Shown: positions 11,380 through 22,981, counted from the first letter of the stretch. The stretch is DNA of 64,000 nt from Syngnathus acus (GCF_901709675.1 NC_051094.1:15202501-15266500), one strand, 5' to 3'. Made by a program: numbers and translations. The notes: generated by a model from the sequence alone, not told the origin.

Positions 11380-12747
11380 CTGTAGAAAAAAAGTGATTAA
11401 AAATATTGTTTGCAGCAGCAGCTGCAGCAGCAGAGCAAATGTTCTGCAGAGGTAAACAGGGTGCAGGGATTTTATACAAGTGGGCCACCTGACTGTTGTT
11501 TTCATTGAGTCCATTTCAGACATTGTGTTTCGTAAAAATCTTTAAATATATCGAACAAATACAGCACAAATGGATTAAAACCAAGTTATATTCTAAATTA
11601 TGTATCCCTTCAGATGTGAATACCTGGGGAATGAAAGCAGAAATGCGCATCATCCGTCTTACATTCATCTTCCAATGTCAAACACAAATGTATTTAGTCA
11701 ACAGCAAAATTTAAGAAACTGGCCTTATTGTTCCAGTATGTTTAGAAGCTTGTATCTTGACGAATAAGTAATAGCAAAACAAAACAATATATGAAAAGAA
11801 GGCATTTTTTCATGGAAACAAACCCAAATAAAATGCCAGTCTTGTGGATATGTTTACATTAGGGCCAGGAACACATACATGTCGAGTTTGAAGAATATAT
11901 TACATAAAAACCGCAATCAACTGTTGCATTTGGTTCATATTGCTTTTTTTTTTTTACTATTTTATAAAGTAGAAATTGTACATTGTTAAACTAGTGTTTT
12001 TCTGGAACGTACAGTAATTGTAAGGAAAGGAATTACATCTTTTCCAAGTTCCAATAACAATTTTTTTTTTCCAGATTCTGATTTTTAAAGTTTATTTAAC
12101 TCCAGGAATAATTACAAAACATTAACAACAACGCTATGAATTAATCAACCAATAAATATGTACATACACAGCAAAACAAATATAAAATAAATGGGAGGTG
12201 GGCGACTAGAGGTCAGGGGAGAACAGCCTTGGGTTGCTATTTTGGTTCCAAGGATAAGTCTCACTTCCAGACTGAACTACAGACTGCAAATGAAGCAAGT
12301 GGGTGTCTGTGAGACAGACAATGCACATGCACCCAAATCCATGTTTGCTATTTGGTTACCATTTCAGCAACAAATCCTGAATCAACCAAAGGGGGTTAGT
12401 AATTGTACCCTTGCTGAAAAACCCATCATAGTCCAAAAAATGAAAAATCCAATTTGATCATGATGGTATAAGGAGTGCGCTTATACAGCACTTTATTGAC
12501 ACCATACAGTGTGTTGTCCAACGCACTTTACCAAGCTTCATATTCACTTTTTTGAATACATATCTGAGTGGACGAAGACTGATGGATGAGATGCACAAAG
12601 GCGGCCACATCAGCCTACAGAAAGGGTCTTCTTTTCACCATAAAATATCTTACTCTGATTCAGCATTTATTTTGACTCTAGGACAATTTGAGATGGGTTC
12701 AGGGTTGAACACACAACCTTTGTGTTGACAACTTCTCTACCACCTTA
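11380..12747. other. unc5d intron 4, left part; nothing recognised
   Basis: This is AT-rich sequence with poly-T runs near 11946 and 12061. The open frame at 12191-12457 has no motif and no splice context. Confidence 0.5.
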
Positions 12748-12882
12748 GCCTGTAGGGGAGCGACTGTAGATTTTCTTTATTAGGTGCAGGAGTTTGGCTG
12801 GAATGCCATCTGCTTTCACAGTCTTGCACAGCGAGGCCTCCTCTACTGAGTCAAAGACAACCTTAAAGTCAACAAAACATAA
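12748..12882 (-). pseudogene. LINE reverse transcriptase fragment
   Basis: On the minus strand this short frame reads LCFVDFKVVFDSVEEASLCK, then TVKADGIPAKLLHLIKKIYS. That is palm motif A of a non-LTR retrotransposon RT (FVDF..AFDSV, followed by the K.DGIP.KLL.LI helix). Only about 45 codons are recognisable; the rest is absent or decayed. It differs in sequence from the RT at 18649-21033, so it comes from another LINE clade. Confidence 0.65.
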
Positions 12883-13089
12883 CATTGTTGCTTCCCCTTG
12901 AGTTGGGTCAAAAATCCTGAAATGGAGACTTGTTTTTCTTAGCATATGCGGGATAATATTTGAAACGTCTTCCATACAAATTCAATATTACAAACATAAC
13001 GAGTGGTCAGTTGTTTTTGACCCTGCATTTAAAAGATAACTAGACAACCACAAATATTCAAGTCAATAAACATTCAAATATGGCACTGT

Positions 13090-13362
13090 GGGTGGCACGG
13101 TGAGTACTGGTTAGCACGTCCGCCTCACAATAAGGAGGGTATGGGTTCGATTCCACCTCCCTGTGTGGAGTTTCCATGTTCTCCCCGTGCCCGCGTGGGT
13201 TTTCTCAGGGCACTCCAGTTTCCTCCCACATCCCAAGAAACATGCTTGGTAGTGCGGATGGTTGTTTGTCTCTGTGTGCCCTGCGATTGGCTGGCAACTG
13301 GTTTATGGTGTCCCCCGCCTACTGCCTGATGACTGCTGGGATAGGCTTCAGCACACACATGG
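13090..13362 (+). mobile_element. tRNA-derived SINE, 3'-shortened, with target-site duplication
   Basis: The head carries a tRNA-like A box (about 13096-13115) and a B box ggttcgattcc near 13144, followed by the conserved body (tgtgtggagttt, ttctccccgtgcccgcgtgg, tgccctgcgattggctgg). The direct repeat atatggcactgt flanks it at 13078-13089 and 13363-13374. The 3' end stops after gataggcttcagcacacaca and has lost the usual tail before ATGG. Same family as copies at 25505, 29627, 34058 and 59548. Confidence 0.9.
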
Positions 13363-14828
13363 ATATGGCACTGTAACCAGTTACCAGTGACAACGCATGT
13401 TAGGAATTGCAATTAGGAATTGCAAATTTAGCGATGATCTGCTTCTTCTACCATATTAAAATAGCTGCATCGTCACATTTTTAAATTACATTCAGAGTCT
13501 ATCATGACAGGCCGAGCTGATGGATACATAGAAAGTACGCAGACACACTTTAAATTATGTAGAAATGTAAATAGTAAGTGCCTGTGGGCATGCAAGCCCT
13601 GAATAAATAGAAACAACACAGATGGCCAAGGGATAATGGATTGCAAAATGTATGGACATGAAGAAAATAATAAACATCATAACAATGGTATCACATTGTG
13701 GTGGTCTTCCACACAAACCGTATTTTAGTCAGTTCTCCTTCTATAAACAGTTGTTTGTGAGACTTGCTTTTTCTTCAAGATATGGAAATGCTACTACATA
13801 GAGTATCTATTTTTTTCTATCAAAAATCTTGTTTTGGGCAGCTATGAAAGCCTTTGCCCACAGTGTATATTGGCAGCAAACCTCATTGCCTTGCTAGTTG
13901 ATGAGTAAATGAAGATAAAATGCATGCTGTGGCAGTGCCTAATTACTTTATGATTAAAGTCATCAGTCACGGAATAGATGTCGTCAGACATGGCATCCCA
14001 CAGTCATGTTCATTTCTATTGTATCTGTGTATTTCAGTTAGAAACATGAAATAAGCAATTACCAGTAAGTCCTTGTTGTGTTTTAGGCCACATTATTTGT
14101 TTGCTTTAAACAGCAGGTGGTTTGAGATATGAGACAGCCGAGGAAAAAGTGAGGAAAAAGAGTGACTGAGAGACAAAGAGGAACGGGAGAGACAGATAGC
14201 GAGAGAGATAGAGGCAAAGACTCTAATGTCTAATTGGCTCATTTGTTTCAGTTTGAATATGGTCTTCAGTGTCAACCTTGACAACGGCATTTTGAGGAAG
14301 CGGGTACAACATCAAGGCAGCCAACCAGTGATTTCATTATCCAGACTGCGCCTGAAGGTGACTGCCCCCAGGCCATTCCCAGTGGCTAGGTTCCCCATCT
14401 CCCGAAAAGTGTGTGCATGTACACACACAGTTCACTCAGATGACATTTGCTGATGATTATTTGCTGTGAACAGAAATTAGAGAGAAATGTGAGTGACACT
14501 GTAGCCACCATTGAAATTTATGAAGGTGGTAATCAAGACCTTGCCACCTTGTGTTTTGTTTCTGCAAATCAAGTACCCAGCTATTTGATATCAAGGGGAC
14601 ACAGCTCAAACAATTAACTTCCGCTTCTCCTATCATTAGAATAAATCTTTCCTGAGTCGTGCTGAGTCAACGGCAACAATTTAGCATGATTGCTTCCACT
14701 TTGGCAGAAGCTCTCAGCCCCCTGTAGTTTATGTTAATTGCTGACTCAATTTTATGGATTGGACTAGGAAATGTCCATAATACCATGTGGGGAAGCAAAC
14801 ATGAGGAGGCAGAGTTAATCCGCTAGAT

Positions 14829-15148
14829 ACAGGGGTGTCAAACTCATTTTTTTCGCGGGCCGCATTGTAGTCATAGGAGGGCCATTATGACTGTCAACCC
14901 AAATATATGTATGAGCACCTCATATTATATACAGTAAAAGCTACAAAACAAACTGACAAATAACTCATTTTCAAATCAGATGAGTAAAAACTGGTCAAAT
15001 ATTTAAAAAAAATTTTTTTTATTAAAAGTGAAGACAATTTGCAATTCTAGTCCTGACACAAATTTGATGCACAATTTGTCTTCGCGGGCCACCTAAAATG
15101 AAGTGGCGGGCCGGATCTGGCCCCCGGGCCTTGAGTTTGACACCTGTG
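14829..15148. mobile_element. hAT-type non-autonomous element (MITE)
   Basis: The termini are ACAGGGGTGTCAAACTCA and its inverse TGAGTTTGACACCTGTG. Flanking 8-mers CGCTAGAT (14821-14828) and CGCTAGAA (15149-15156) form a target duplication with one mismatch, as expected of hAT transposition. The interior has ggccgc and gcgggccacc blocks near each end and an AT-rich middle, and no coding capacity. Related copies are at 48205-48528 and 51058-51352. Confidence 0.88.
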
Positions 15149-15156
15149 CGCTAGAA

Positions 15157-18100
15157 GGACTCTCCCTGACACCAATCAGCAAGACGTGTGTTGTCAGTTC
15201 ACTACACAAATACCTGCAGATACTTTAAACTCTGAATACGTAGCTACTAAGTGTGCCCATATAAACACTAAACCAAATAGCAGCAGATAGAGCCCCAGGA
15301 ACTGTCTCTACTTCAGTAGCGCTATCCCAGTCTAGAGGTTAATCAAAAAAGATATGGAGGGAAACACAAAGTCTGTTTGTTGGTTTGTAAATTCCAGTTC
15401 TCCTTCAGTTTGGGGGCATTATGTACTATAATGCTATTCCAATGTGTTTTACCAAAGCTAAATAAAAACAAGAAGTTCACATCTCTGAGCAGGGAGGGTG
15501 TAAAGTCTTGACACACGTCATCTCTTTGCTAGAAGAACTGAACTGACCAATGAGAAATACTAGCAGGCAAATAAGAACAGGATTACGCAAGTGGAAAAGT
15601 TATTTTAATGGTAAATAAGGGATATTTGAATTGAAGAAATAGGGTCGAAATACAAAAAGTCCTGCCTCGCAACAAAAACAGATATGCTCAAACCTCATTG
15701 AATAAAGTACATAAGCAGACAAGTATATTCACATATTAAATCAATAAAAGAAACATTTTAAGCATATAATTATACCTACACACCAAATCAATAAAGAAGA
15801 CATAACTAGACATTTTTGATATGTGGTAATGACAAAGGTTTTTATAACTTTATGATCTGATATGTATTTCTGTGCACTTTGAAATAACAAATGCTTTTTG
15901 ATATATTGCCTGAATAGCTTAATGACCCTTAAGGAACTGTTTAATGCATGCCTGATGTTTTTCTAAATCACAGACACTGCCAAAGTTGTCTAAAAATGTT
16001 CAGTGCTTGATTATATCTTATGTTTTGATTAATGCTAGATGTGACGTCATATGTTGCCTAATGCTAGACGCCAGCTTTGGATTACTACGGAACATTCTGG
16101 ACAGAGGGAAATGTTTTGCCAAGCAATGAAAAGATATGGTTGGAAGCATGATTAAACTAAGAATGGGATGAAGTCAGCGAGTACATGGAGTGTCAAAAGA
16201 ACAAACAAACAAATGCATGGTAAGTGGTGAGTAAGAACTTTGCATAGCCAGGGAACATTAACAAATGGACGACACTCAAAAGTTCACATAATTCCGTACA
16301 AAATGACAAAATTGAAAGGATGATGAATGGACGGTGTGCGACAGTGGATGTATGTGCAAGAATGGTTTACAGGAAGGACACTTGGAAATCAAATAGAGTT
16401 GCCAGAGGGAGAGCAGCAGGAGGAAAACAACCAATTACCCAGGCTAAAGCCCCCACACACACCGAATCGCCCATAATCAGCACCCACCCCTACGGAACCA
16501 GCTCTCACCGAACTAGCACCCACTCCCATGGAATCAAACTCTCCTGCGAATTTGCTACACCCCCCTGACTCATCACCCATCAAACTCGGCCCACACTGGC
16601 ATGTGCTACTGAATAAAAGCTGACCAAAGAACCTTGAACGTTGCCTTTTCTGGAAGGAGACTTTCTGCTCTTGAGCAGGGTCGCACGAAAGGCCCAGCGC
16701 TGTATTGTATTTTTCCTGAACACAGAGCTTTCCTAACGAATATTGTGATTGAATTCAACCAACCTGTTTAAGTCTAAGTATTGTTTCAGTGTCTTAGCCT
16801 TTTCCTAAAACTGAAGAAATAAAACGAGCATGCAGTGAGTAAATTAGATAACAGGTGATTGACTATGGCTTTTGCCGTGAGGCACGGATAGCGCGCTTCC
16901 CAAATTGTGGACCAAATCCAACAGAATGGTGAATTGTTTAGGAGGATCATAACAATGTATTGGTAAAGCTGAAAAACAACAACATTAATCAGACAGCAGG
17001 GTCATTTGTTTTATTTTCCTTGGTGCCAGGGCTTAGACAGTCTACCCGATTCATCTTGAATTACAGATTGTTGCTGAAAAAACAGGGTTCCCCTTTTTGG
17101 TTGTCCATTTCACACCTATTTTCAGCAATACACCTCAAAGGAAACTCATTATACGTACATACAGGGTTCTAGTGTACGCCTTTCTCGAAACGTTAAAAGA
17201 TCTGCTCTACTTTCAAGTCCCTTTCCTTCCTCTGTGTGTGTGTGTGTGTTTACCCGTAAACAAAATCACAACTGAGCCTACATCGAACAGTCATTTGTAT
17301 AAGATATAATGGCAAAATTCAAAGTCATCTTATTTCAATAATCTCAACTGACCCAACAGTAAAACTACAGGCAGGTTTGATCACACAAACTCCGGTCCTT
17401 GAGGGCCACTATCCTGCTTGATCATTTAAATCAGTTTTGATGGAGGAAAGAAACATCTAAAGATGCAGGATGGCAGTCCTGGAGGACCAGAGATTGACAC
17501 GTGTCCTATGAAAAGTCATATTTAGATGAATCCAAAAGTTTATACTTTTAGTTGCTGAGCCAAGAAGCGTGACTCCTAATCTTTTGTATTTTTCTTTTTA
17601 TTTGAAATTAACTGAAAGGTAATGTGCTTATCCTGACCTCCTTAACAATATTGACATAATTCACAAAAAGTTGTATTTTGCCTCTGTAGTATAGAAGTCA
17701 CTCGTAGCAGCAATTTAAATTGATACTACCACACTCATCACCATCTCAATATTTTATGGAACCAGTTACGCTGAAATTGACCAGGCTAAGACTCTACATT
17801 ATTCACTCCTCTCTCTTGTGGCTGGACTCATTTGTGGTGGAAAAGGACTCCATATGAGGTTGTGATTTTAGTCTATACTACTCCAATCTACTCCAGTGGA
17901 TTTTGTAGCACCGTCCTCCAATTCCGTGTTAAATCATTTATTAAGTGCATGGCCTAGGACTAATCTCTTCCCAAAAACTATGCCAAGCACATATCATCGA
18001 GTCTTATGTTTACTGGACCAGGAACAGAGAATTTGAGACATTTGACATTTTCACTGACGAAGACCTGGTGACCTTTTTTTCTCTAAGACATTTAAATGTG

Positions 18101-18272
18101 GTATTTGCCCCGAGTCAGACTCGAAGGATTATCTCACTGTGAGCTTCGTTTGCTACCTTTCTCAGTGGGGGGACCATTTGAATTTACTGTAGGTGTTGAT
18201 CAAAATGCTAAAGTCCCTCATCAACACTCACACAAGTTACAGTAAATGAATTAGCAGGTAAAACACACACGC
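15157..18272. other. unc5d intron 4, middle part; low-copy sequence with one small MITE
   Basis: Apart from the inverted-repeat element at 17385-17503, I recognise nothing. A C-rich stretch with AATAAA at about 16611 (16420-16760) could be part of a decayed LTR, but no second LTR, termini or coding frame supports that. Confidence 0.45.
17385..17503. mobile_element. Short inverted-repeat element (hAT-like MITE)
   Basis: The left end reads caaactccggtccttgaggg and the right end is its degraded inverse, tcctggaggaccagagattg. Between them are gcaggat blocks in inverted orientation near each end (atcctgc near 17410, gcaggat near 17465). This layout matches a common fish hAT-like MITE as I remember it. 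No clear target duplication is seen. Confidence 0.6.
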
Positions 18273-18321
18273 ACATACATACATACATACATACATACAT
18301 ACATACATACATACATACATA

Positions 18322-18390
<69 letters not shown>

Positions 18391-18442
18391 GTATGTATGT
18401 ATGTATGTATGTATGTATGTATATATATATATGTATATATAT
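18273..18442. repeat. Compound microsatellite (ACAT)n(CT)n(GTAT)n(TA)n, copy A
   Basis: The array runs ACAT to about 18323, CT to 18386, GTAT to about 18421, then TA-rich. The same compound order recurs at 21284-21432, because the array is part of a tandemly duplicated intron segment. Frames through it give spurious Met-Tyr-Val-Cys peptides. Confidence 0.95.
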
Positions 18443-18646
18443 AACTATCGCATTCGATTGGGAAGTGAAAATTCAGCTAAGAGACATAGAGAAATCGTAC
18501 CCACATACTGTAAGAGTAAGAGGACCAAACCTTATTTTGAACAATTTCCCAAATCACACCTTAGTCAGTTCCAAAACCTACTCATTTATTTCTCACATTG
18601 AAATCTGGCGAGTGTCCTGGAATTTAAAACAATTTGGTTTAATGTT

Positions 18647-21060
18647 GGTTCTGTGCTCGACACGGATTTTCAATAATGAACACCATGTTCAAACATAAGG
18701 GTGTCCATGTGTGCACTTGGCACCAGGACACCCTAGGCCGCAGTTCGATGATCGACTTTGTAGTCGTGTCATCGGATTTGCGGCCGCATGTTTTGGACAC
18801 TCGGGCGAAGAGAGGGGCGGAGCTGTCAACTGATCACCACCTGGTGGTGGGTTGGCTCCGATGGTGGGGGAAGATGCCGGTCCGACCTGGCAGACCCAAA
18901 CGTTCTGTGAGGGTCTGCTGGGAACGTCTGGCGGAATCCCCTGTCAGGAAGAGCTTCAACTCCCACCTCCGGCAGAGCTTTTCCCACGTCCCGGGGGAGG
19001 CGGGGGACATTGAGTCCGAGTGGACCTTGTTCCGCGCCTCCATTGTTGAGGCGGCCGACCGGAGCTGTGGCCGTAAGGTCATTGGTGCCTGTCGTGGCGG
19101 CAATCCCCGAACCCGCTGGTGGACACCGGCGGTAAGGGATGCCGTCAAGCTGAAGAAGGAGTCCTATCGGGCCGTTTTGGCCTGCGGGACTCCGGAGGCA
19201 GCTGACAGGTACCGGATGGCCAAGCGGAACGCGGCTTCGGCGGTTGCTGAGGCAAAAACCCGGGCGTGGGAGGAGTTCGGCGAGGCCATGGAGAATGACT
19301 TCCGGACGGCTTCGAGGAAATTCTGGTCCACCATCCGGCGTCTCAGGAGGGGGAAGCAGTGCAACGTCAACACTGTTTACAGTGGAGATGGCGTGCTGCT
19401 GACCTCGACTCGGGACGTCGTGTGTCGGTGGGGAGAATACTTCGAAGACCTCCTCAATTCCACCGACACGCCTTCCATTGTGGAAGCAGGGCCTGAGGAC
19501 TCTGAGGCGGACTCTCCAATCTCTGGGGTTGAAGTCACTGAGGTAGTTAAAAAACTCCTCGGTGGCAAGGCCCCGGGGGTGGATGAGATCCGCCCGGATT
19601 TCTTAAGGGCTCTGGATGTTGTGGGGCTGTCATGGCTGACACGTCTCTACAGCATCGCGTGGACATCGGGGACAGTGCCTCTGGATTGGCAGACTGGGGT
19701 GGTGGTTCCCCTCTTTAAGAAGGGGGACCGGAGGGTGTGTTCCAATTACAGGGGAATTACACTCCTCAGCCTCCCTGGTAAGGTCTATTCAGGGGTGCTG
19801 GAGAGGAGGGTCCGTCGGGAGGTCGAACCTCGGATTCAGGAGGAACAGTGTGGCTTTCGTCCTGGCCGTGGAACAGTGGACCAGCTCTTCACCCTCAACA
19901 GGATCCTCGAGGGTGCATGGGAGTTCGCCCAACCAGTCCACATGTGTTTTGTGGACTTGGAGAAGGCGTTCGACCGTGTCCCTCGGGAGGTTCTGTGGGG
20001 GGTGCTTCGGGAGTACGGGGTACCGAGCCAACTGATAAGGGCGGTTCGGTCCCTGTATCACCGATGCCAGAGTGTGGTCCGCATTTCCGGCAGTAAGTCG
20101 GATTCGTTCCCAGTGAGGGTTGGACTCCGCCAAGGCTGCCCTTTGTCACCGATTCTGTTCATAATTTTTATGGACAGAATTTCTAGGTGCAGCCGAGGCG
20201 TTGAGGGTGTCCGGTTTGGGGACCTCAGCATCGCGTCTCTGCTTTTTGCAGACGACGTTGTGCTGTTGGCTTCTTCAGGCCGTGATCTCCAGCTCTCACT
20301 GGAGCGGTTCGCAGCCGAGTGTGAAGCGGTCGGGATGAGGGTCAGCACCTCCAAATCCGAGTCCATGGTCCTCGATCGGAAAAGGGTGGAATGCCCTCTC
20401 CGGATCGGGGATGAGATCCTGCCCCAAGTGGAGGAGTTTAAGTATCTTGGGGTCTTGTTCACGAGTGAGGGGAGGATGGAGCGCGAGATCGACAGGCGGA
20501 TCGGTGCAGCGTCGGCAGTAATGCGGACTCTGTACCGGTCCGTCGTGGTAAAGAGAGAGCTGAGCCAAAAGGCAAAGCTCTCAATTTACCGGTCGATTTA
20601 CGCTCCTACCCTCACCTATGGTCACGAGCTATGGGTCGTGACCGAAAGAACGAGATCCCGGATACAAGCGGCCGAAATGAGTTTTCTCCGCAGGATGTCC
20701 GGGCTCTCCCTTAGAGATAGGGTGAGGAGTTCGGTCATCCGGGAGAGACTCGGAGTAGAGTCGCTACTCCTCCACGTTGAGAGGAGCCAGATGAGGTGGC
20801 TCGGGCATCTCATCAGGATGCCTCCTGGACGCCTCCCTGGGGAGGTGTTCCGGGCATGTCCCACCGGTAGGAGACCCCGGGGACGACCCAGGACGCGCTG
20901 GAGAGACTATGTCTCTCGGCTGGCCTGGGAACGCCTTGGGATCCCCCGGGATGAGCTAGATGAAGTGGCTGGGGAGAGGGAAGTCTGGGAGTCCCTCCTG
21001 AAGCTGCTGCCCCCGCGACCCGACCCCGGATAAGCGGAAGAAGATGGATGGATGGATGGA
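18647..21060 (+). mobile_element. 5'-truncated RTE-type LINE insertion
   Basis: The flanking direct repeat tggtttaatgtt is at 18635-18646 and 21061-21072. The duplicated intron copy at 22388-22404 gives the uninterrupted target site, so the insertion boundaries are known from sequence. The element is truncated within the endonuclease domain at its 5' end. Its 3' end reads ggataagcggaagaa followed by a (GATG)n tail, which is typical of teleost RTE/Rex3-like LINEs. The body is much more GC-rich than the surrounding intron. Confidence 0.9.
18649..21033 (+). CDS. LINE reverse transcriptase (RTE/Rex3-like), 5'-truncated ORF
   Basis: The frame is open from the truncation point at 18649; the first Met at 18676 gives 785 codons. 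The first 65 or so residues are the C-terminal end of an AP-type endonuclease (SMIDFVVVSSDL, then ELSTDHHLVVGWLR). RT follows, with FKKGDR and NYRGITLL, palm motif A FVDLEKAFDRVP (F at residue 425), GLRQGCPLSP, and the catalytic FADD at residues 524-527 (20245-20256). The tail holds LTYGHELW, MRWLGHL and RGRPRTRW motifs of the LINE C-terminal region. It copies LINE RNA into DNA at the nicked target. No frameshift or stop is present, so the insertion is young, but the missing 5' part makes it non-autonomous. The RTE/Rex3 clade is inferred from the GATG tail and motif wording. Confidence 0.88.
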   Translation, partial: FCARHGFSIMNTMFKHKGVHVCTWHQDTLGRSSMIDFVVVSSDLRPHVLDTRAKRGAELSTDHHLVVGWLRWWGKMPVRPGRPKRSVRVCWERLAESPVRKSFNSHLRQSFSHVPGEAGDIESEWTLFRASIVEAADRSCGRKVIGACRGGNPRTRWWTPAVRDAVKLKKESYRAVLACGTPEAADRYRMAKRNAASAVAEAKTRAWEEFGEAMENDFRTASRKFWSTIRRLRRGKQCNVNTVYSGDGVLLTSTRDVVCRWGEYFEDLLNSTDTPSIVEAGPEDSEADSPISGVEVTEVVKKLLGGKAPGVDEIRPDFLRALDVVGLSWLTRLYSIAWTSGTVPLDWQTGVVVPLFKKGDRRVCSNYRGITLLSLPGKVYSGVLERRVRREVEPRIQEEQCGFRPGRGTVDQLFTLNRILEGAWEFAQPVHMCFVDLEKAFDRVPREVLWGVLREYGVPSQLIRAVRSLYHRCQSVVRISGSKSDSFPVRVGLRQGCPLSPILFIIFMDRISRCSRGVEGVRFGDLSIASLLFADDVVLLASSGRDLQLSLERFAAECEAVGMRVSTSKSESMVLDRKRVECPLRIGDEILPQVEEFKYLGVLFTSEGRMEREIDRRIGAASAVMRTLYRSVVVKRELSQKAKLSIYRSIYAPTLTYGHELWVVTERTRSRIQAAEMSFLRRMSGLSLRDRVRSSVIRERLGVESLLLHVERSQMRWLGHLIRMPPGRLPGEVFRACPTGRRPRGRPRTRWRDYVSRLAWERLGIPRDELDEVAGEREVWESLLKLLPPRPDPG

Positions 21061-21277
21061 TGGTTTAATGTTATCCTGTTACCTTTGCTGACTCAGTCAC
21101 TGAGGAGAAAACATTATTTCCTTTAAAATGTTGGCACTGCTGGTATCAAACAAGTATATCAATCTCCTAAAGGTCATAGGAAGCGGAAAAGACGTGGCCA
21201 TCGACTGATGGGTTTCTGAGTTTAATCTGGATGAATAACGTGAGACACTTGATTCACATCTGCTCTGCTCAGAGGGA

Positions 21278-21283
<6 letters not shown>

Positions 21284-21312
<29 letters not shown>

Positions 21313-21316
21313 CATA

Positions 21317-21377
<61 letters not shown>

Positions 21378-21432
21378 GTATGTATGTATGTATGTATGTA
21401 TGTATGTGTATATATATATATATATATATACA
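21284..21432. repeat. Compound microsatellite (ACAT)n(CT)n(GTAT)n(TA)n, copy B
   Basis: Same order of repeat types as 18273-18442: ACAT to about 21318, CT to 21373, then GTAT and TA. It begins directly at the junction of the two duplicated intron copies. Confidence 0.95.
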
Positions 21433-21434
21433 TA

Positions 21435-22181
21435 CCGTATTTTCCGCACTATTAGGCGCACCTAAAAATTTACATTTTACTAAAAAAAACACAGTGCGCC
21501 TTATAATGCAGAGCGCCTTATATATGGATCAATTGATGAATTTGTTGATCCATACTGGTTGTACACAGTGCTCTGCCAAAATGTTTCAGTATGTTTTAGT
21601 ACGACTAGTAAATTACAAGGTCGCATCGCTTCCCAACATTACGGCAACTGTGGTCAAGGGGCGTCACCGAATAGCTGTTGTACCCGTGAGGCTATTTCAT
21701 TTCAAAATAGGCTGCTCCGTTAATGTTTCGAGTAAATTTACGTATTGATAAGGAAGGGAAACATAGGTAAGCAGTACCAATGTGTTAGATCGAACTTTAG
21801 TCAGTTCCGATCATTTTATAGGAGATCGCTTGAGAAACGCGATTGTTTACACTTTGCTGAGGCTCATGGGGGTCTGCGAGCTGAGGCTCATGGGTGTTTG
21901 CGGGTGGCTAATGCTATAATAATAGCTGCTATACGCACCAGGCTATTTCATGTCAAAATAGGCTGCTCTGTTAATGTTTCGAGTAAATCTACGGATCAAT
22001 ATGGAAGGGAAACATAGGTTAGTAGTACCAATGCGTTAGATCGAACTTTAGTCAGTTCCGATCATTTTACAGGAGATCGTTTGAGAAACGCGATTGTTAT
22101 ATATGGACAAAGTTTTAAAATGGGCCGTTCATTGAAGGTGCGCCTTATAATCCGGTGCGCCTAATAGTGCGGAAAATACGG
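21435..22181. mobile_element. TA-flanked inverted-repeat element, aggcgcacc motif type
   Basis: The left end is CCGTATTTTCCGCACTATTA followed by ggcgcacc, and the right end is its inverse, finishing AATAGTGCGGAAAATACGG. TA flanks both sides. Motifs of the type cgccttata recur near each end. The interior contains two direct repeats of about 158 bp (21691-21848 and 21942-22099). No transposase frame is visible. It interrupts copy B of the duplicated intron segment, next to the microsatellite. Confidence 0.88.
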
Positions 22182-22657
22182 TATACGTATATGTATATAA
22201 CTATCGCATTCGATTGGGAAGTGAAAATTCAGCTAAGAGACAGAGAAATCGTACCCACATACTGTAAGAGTAAGAGGACCAAACCTTATTTTGAACAATT
22301 TCCCAAATCACACCTTAGTCAGTTCCAAAACCTACTCATTTATTTCTCAGATTGAAATCTGGCGAGTGTCCTGGAATTTAAAACAATTTGGTTTAATGTT
22401 ATCCTGTTACCTTTGCTGACTCAGTCACTGAGGAGAAAACATTATTTCCTTTAAAATGTTGGCACTGCTGGTATCGAACAAGTATATCAATCTCCTAAAG
22501 GTCATAGGAAGCGGAAAAGACGTGGCCATCGACTGATGGGTTTCTGAGTTTAATCTGGATGAATAACGTGAGACACTTGATTCACATCTGCTCTGCTCAG
22601 AGGGAGTATTGGGTTCTCGTCTTTCAGGAGAGAGGGAAAGAGAAGTGTCCGTCATAC

Positions 22658-22761
22658 CTCTGCCACAGGCACTCCCTCTGGAGGCCGACAATGCAGAACG
22701 ATCATCCCGTTGATTGGCACTTCCTTCCCCTGGGGATCCTGCTCAAAGTTTTTTCTCAGGT
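22658..22761 (-). CDS. unc5d: unc5d exon 4: first part of Ig-C2 domain 2
   Basis: This 104-nt exon holds 2 nt and 34 codons, and no ATG-based open frame picks it up. After completing Tyr it reads [16 protein letters not shown], then [18 protein letters not shown]. The LHCRPPEG cysteine is the first cysteine of the second Ig domain. The acceptor ends CACAG right of 22761, and the donor GTATGA starts at 22657, giving a phase 0 junction to exon 5 (VAE then VEWLKNEE). The exon begins only about 50 bp from the end of the duplicated intron segment, so the duplication stopped just short of coding sequence. Confidence 0.94.
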
Positions 22762-22981
22762 CTGTGTGGGGAGATAAGAGGCAACTGTCAGGTGTCAAGT
22801 GTGACGGTCATCTTTACATCAATCCAGGACACCTCAAAATGGCTGCCCTGACCCTGACCCTTTGTGCCATGACCTTCAAAATCCACTCTGTGGTCGAGAA
22901 TAAAATGGCCCTGTGCTAGGCGATCTGTTTACAAGGTGGTTTAGCGGACACACTGGATAGCTCACAAATATTGCTCTAGGC

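Larger units (their letters stand above)
18443..22608. repeat. Tandem duplication of intron segment, interrupted by two transposons
   Basis: Block 18443-18646 (starting aactatcgcattcgattggg) recurs nearly identically at 22198-22404, and block 21061-21279 recurs at about 22392-22608. The compound microsatellite preceding each copy is also duplicated. Copy A is split by the LINE at 18647-21060. Copy B has the inverted-repeat element 21435-22181 at the microsatellite boundary. Only scattered single-base differences are visible, so the duplication looks recent. It ends about 50 bp before unc5d exon 4. Confidence 0.9.

Noticed and set aside
13090-13362. tRNA gene suggested by A and B boxes
   Set aside because: The boxes belong to SINE heads; no cloverleaf of normal tRNA length follows, and the same sequence recurs as a SINE body at several sites.
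16320-16760. C-rich block with AATAAA, considered as gene 3' end or LTR
   Set aside because: No coding domain, no paired copy, no target duplication; too little support to call.
18389-18698. Met-Tyr-Val-Cys repeat frames at 18389-18601 and 21097-21492
   Set aside because: Products of the (GTAT)n and (CT)n microsatellites.
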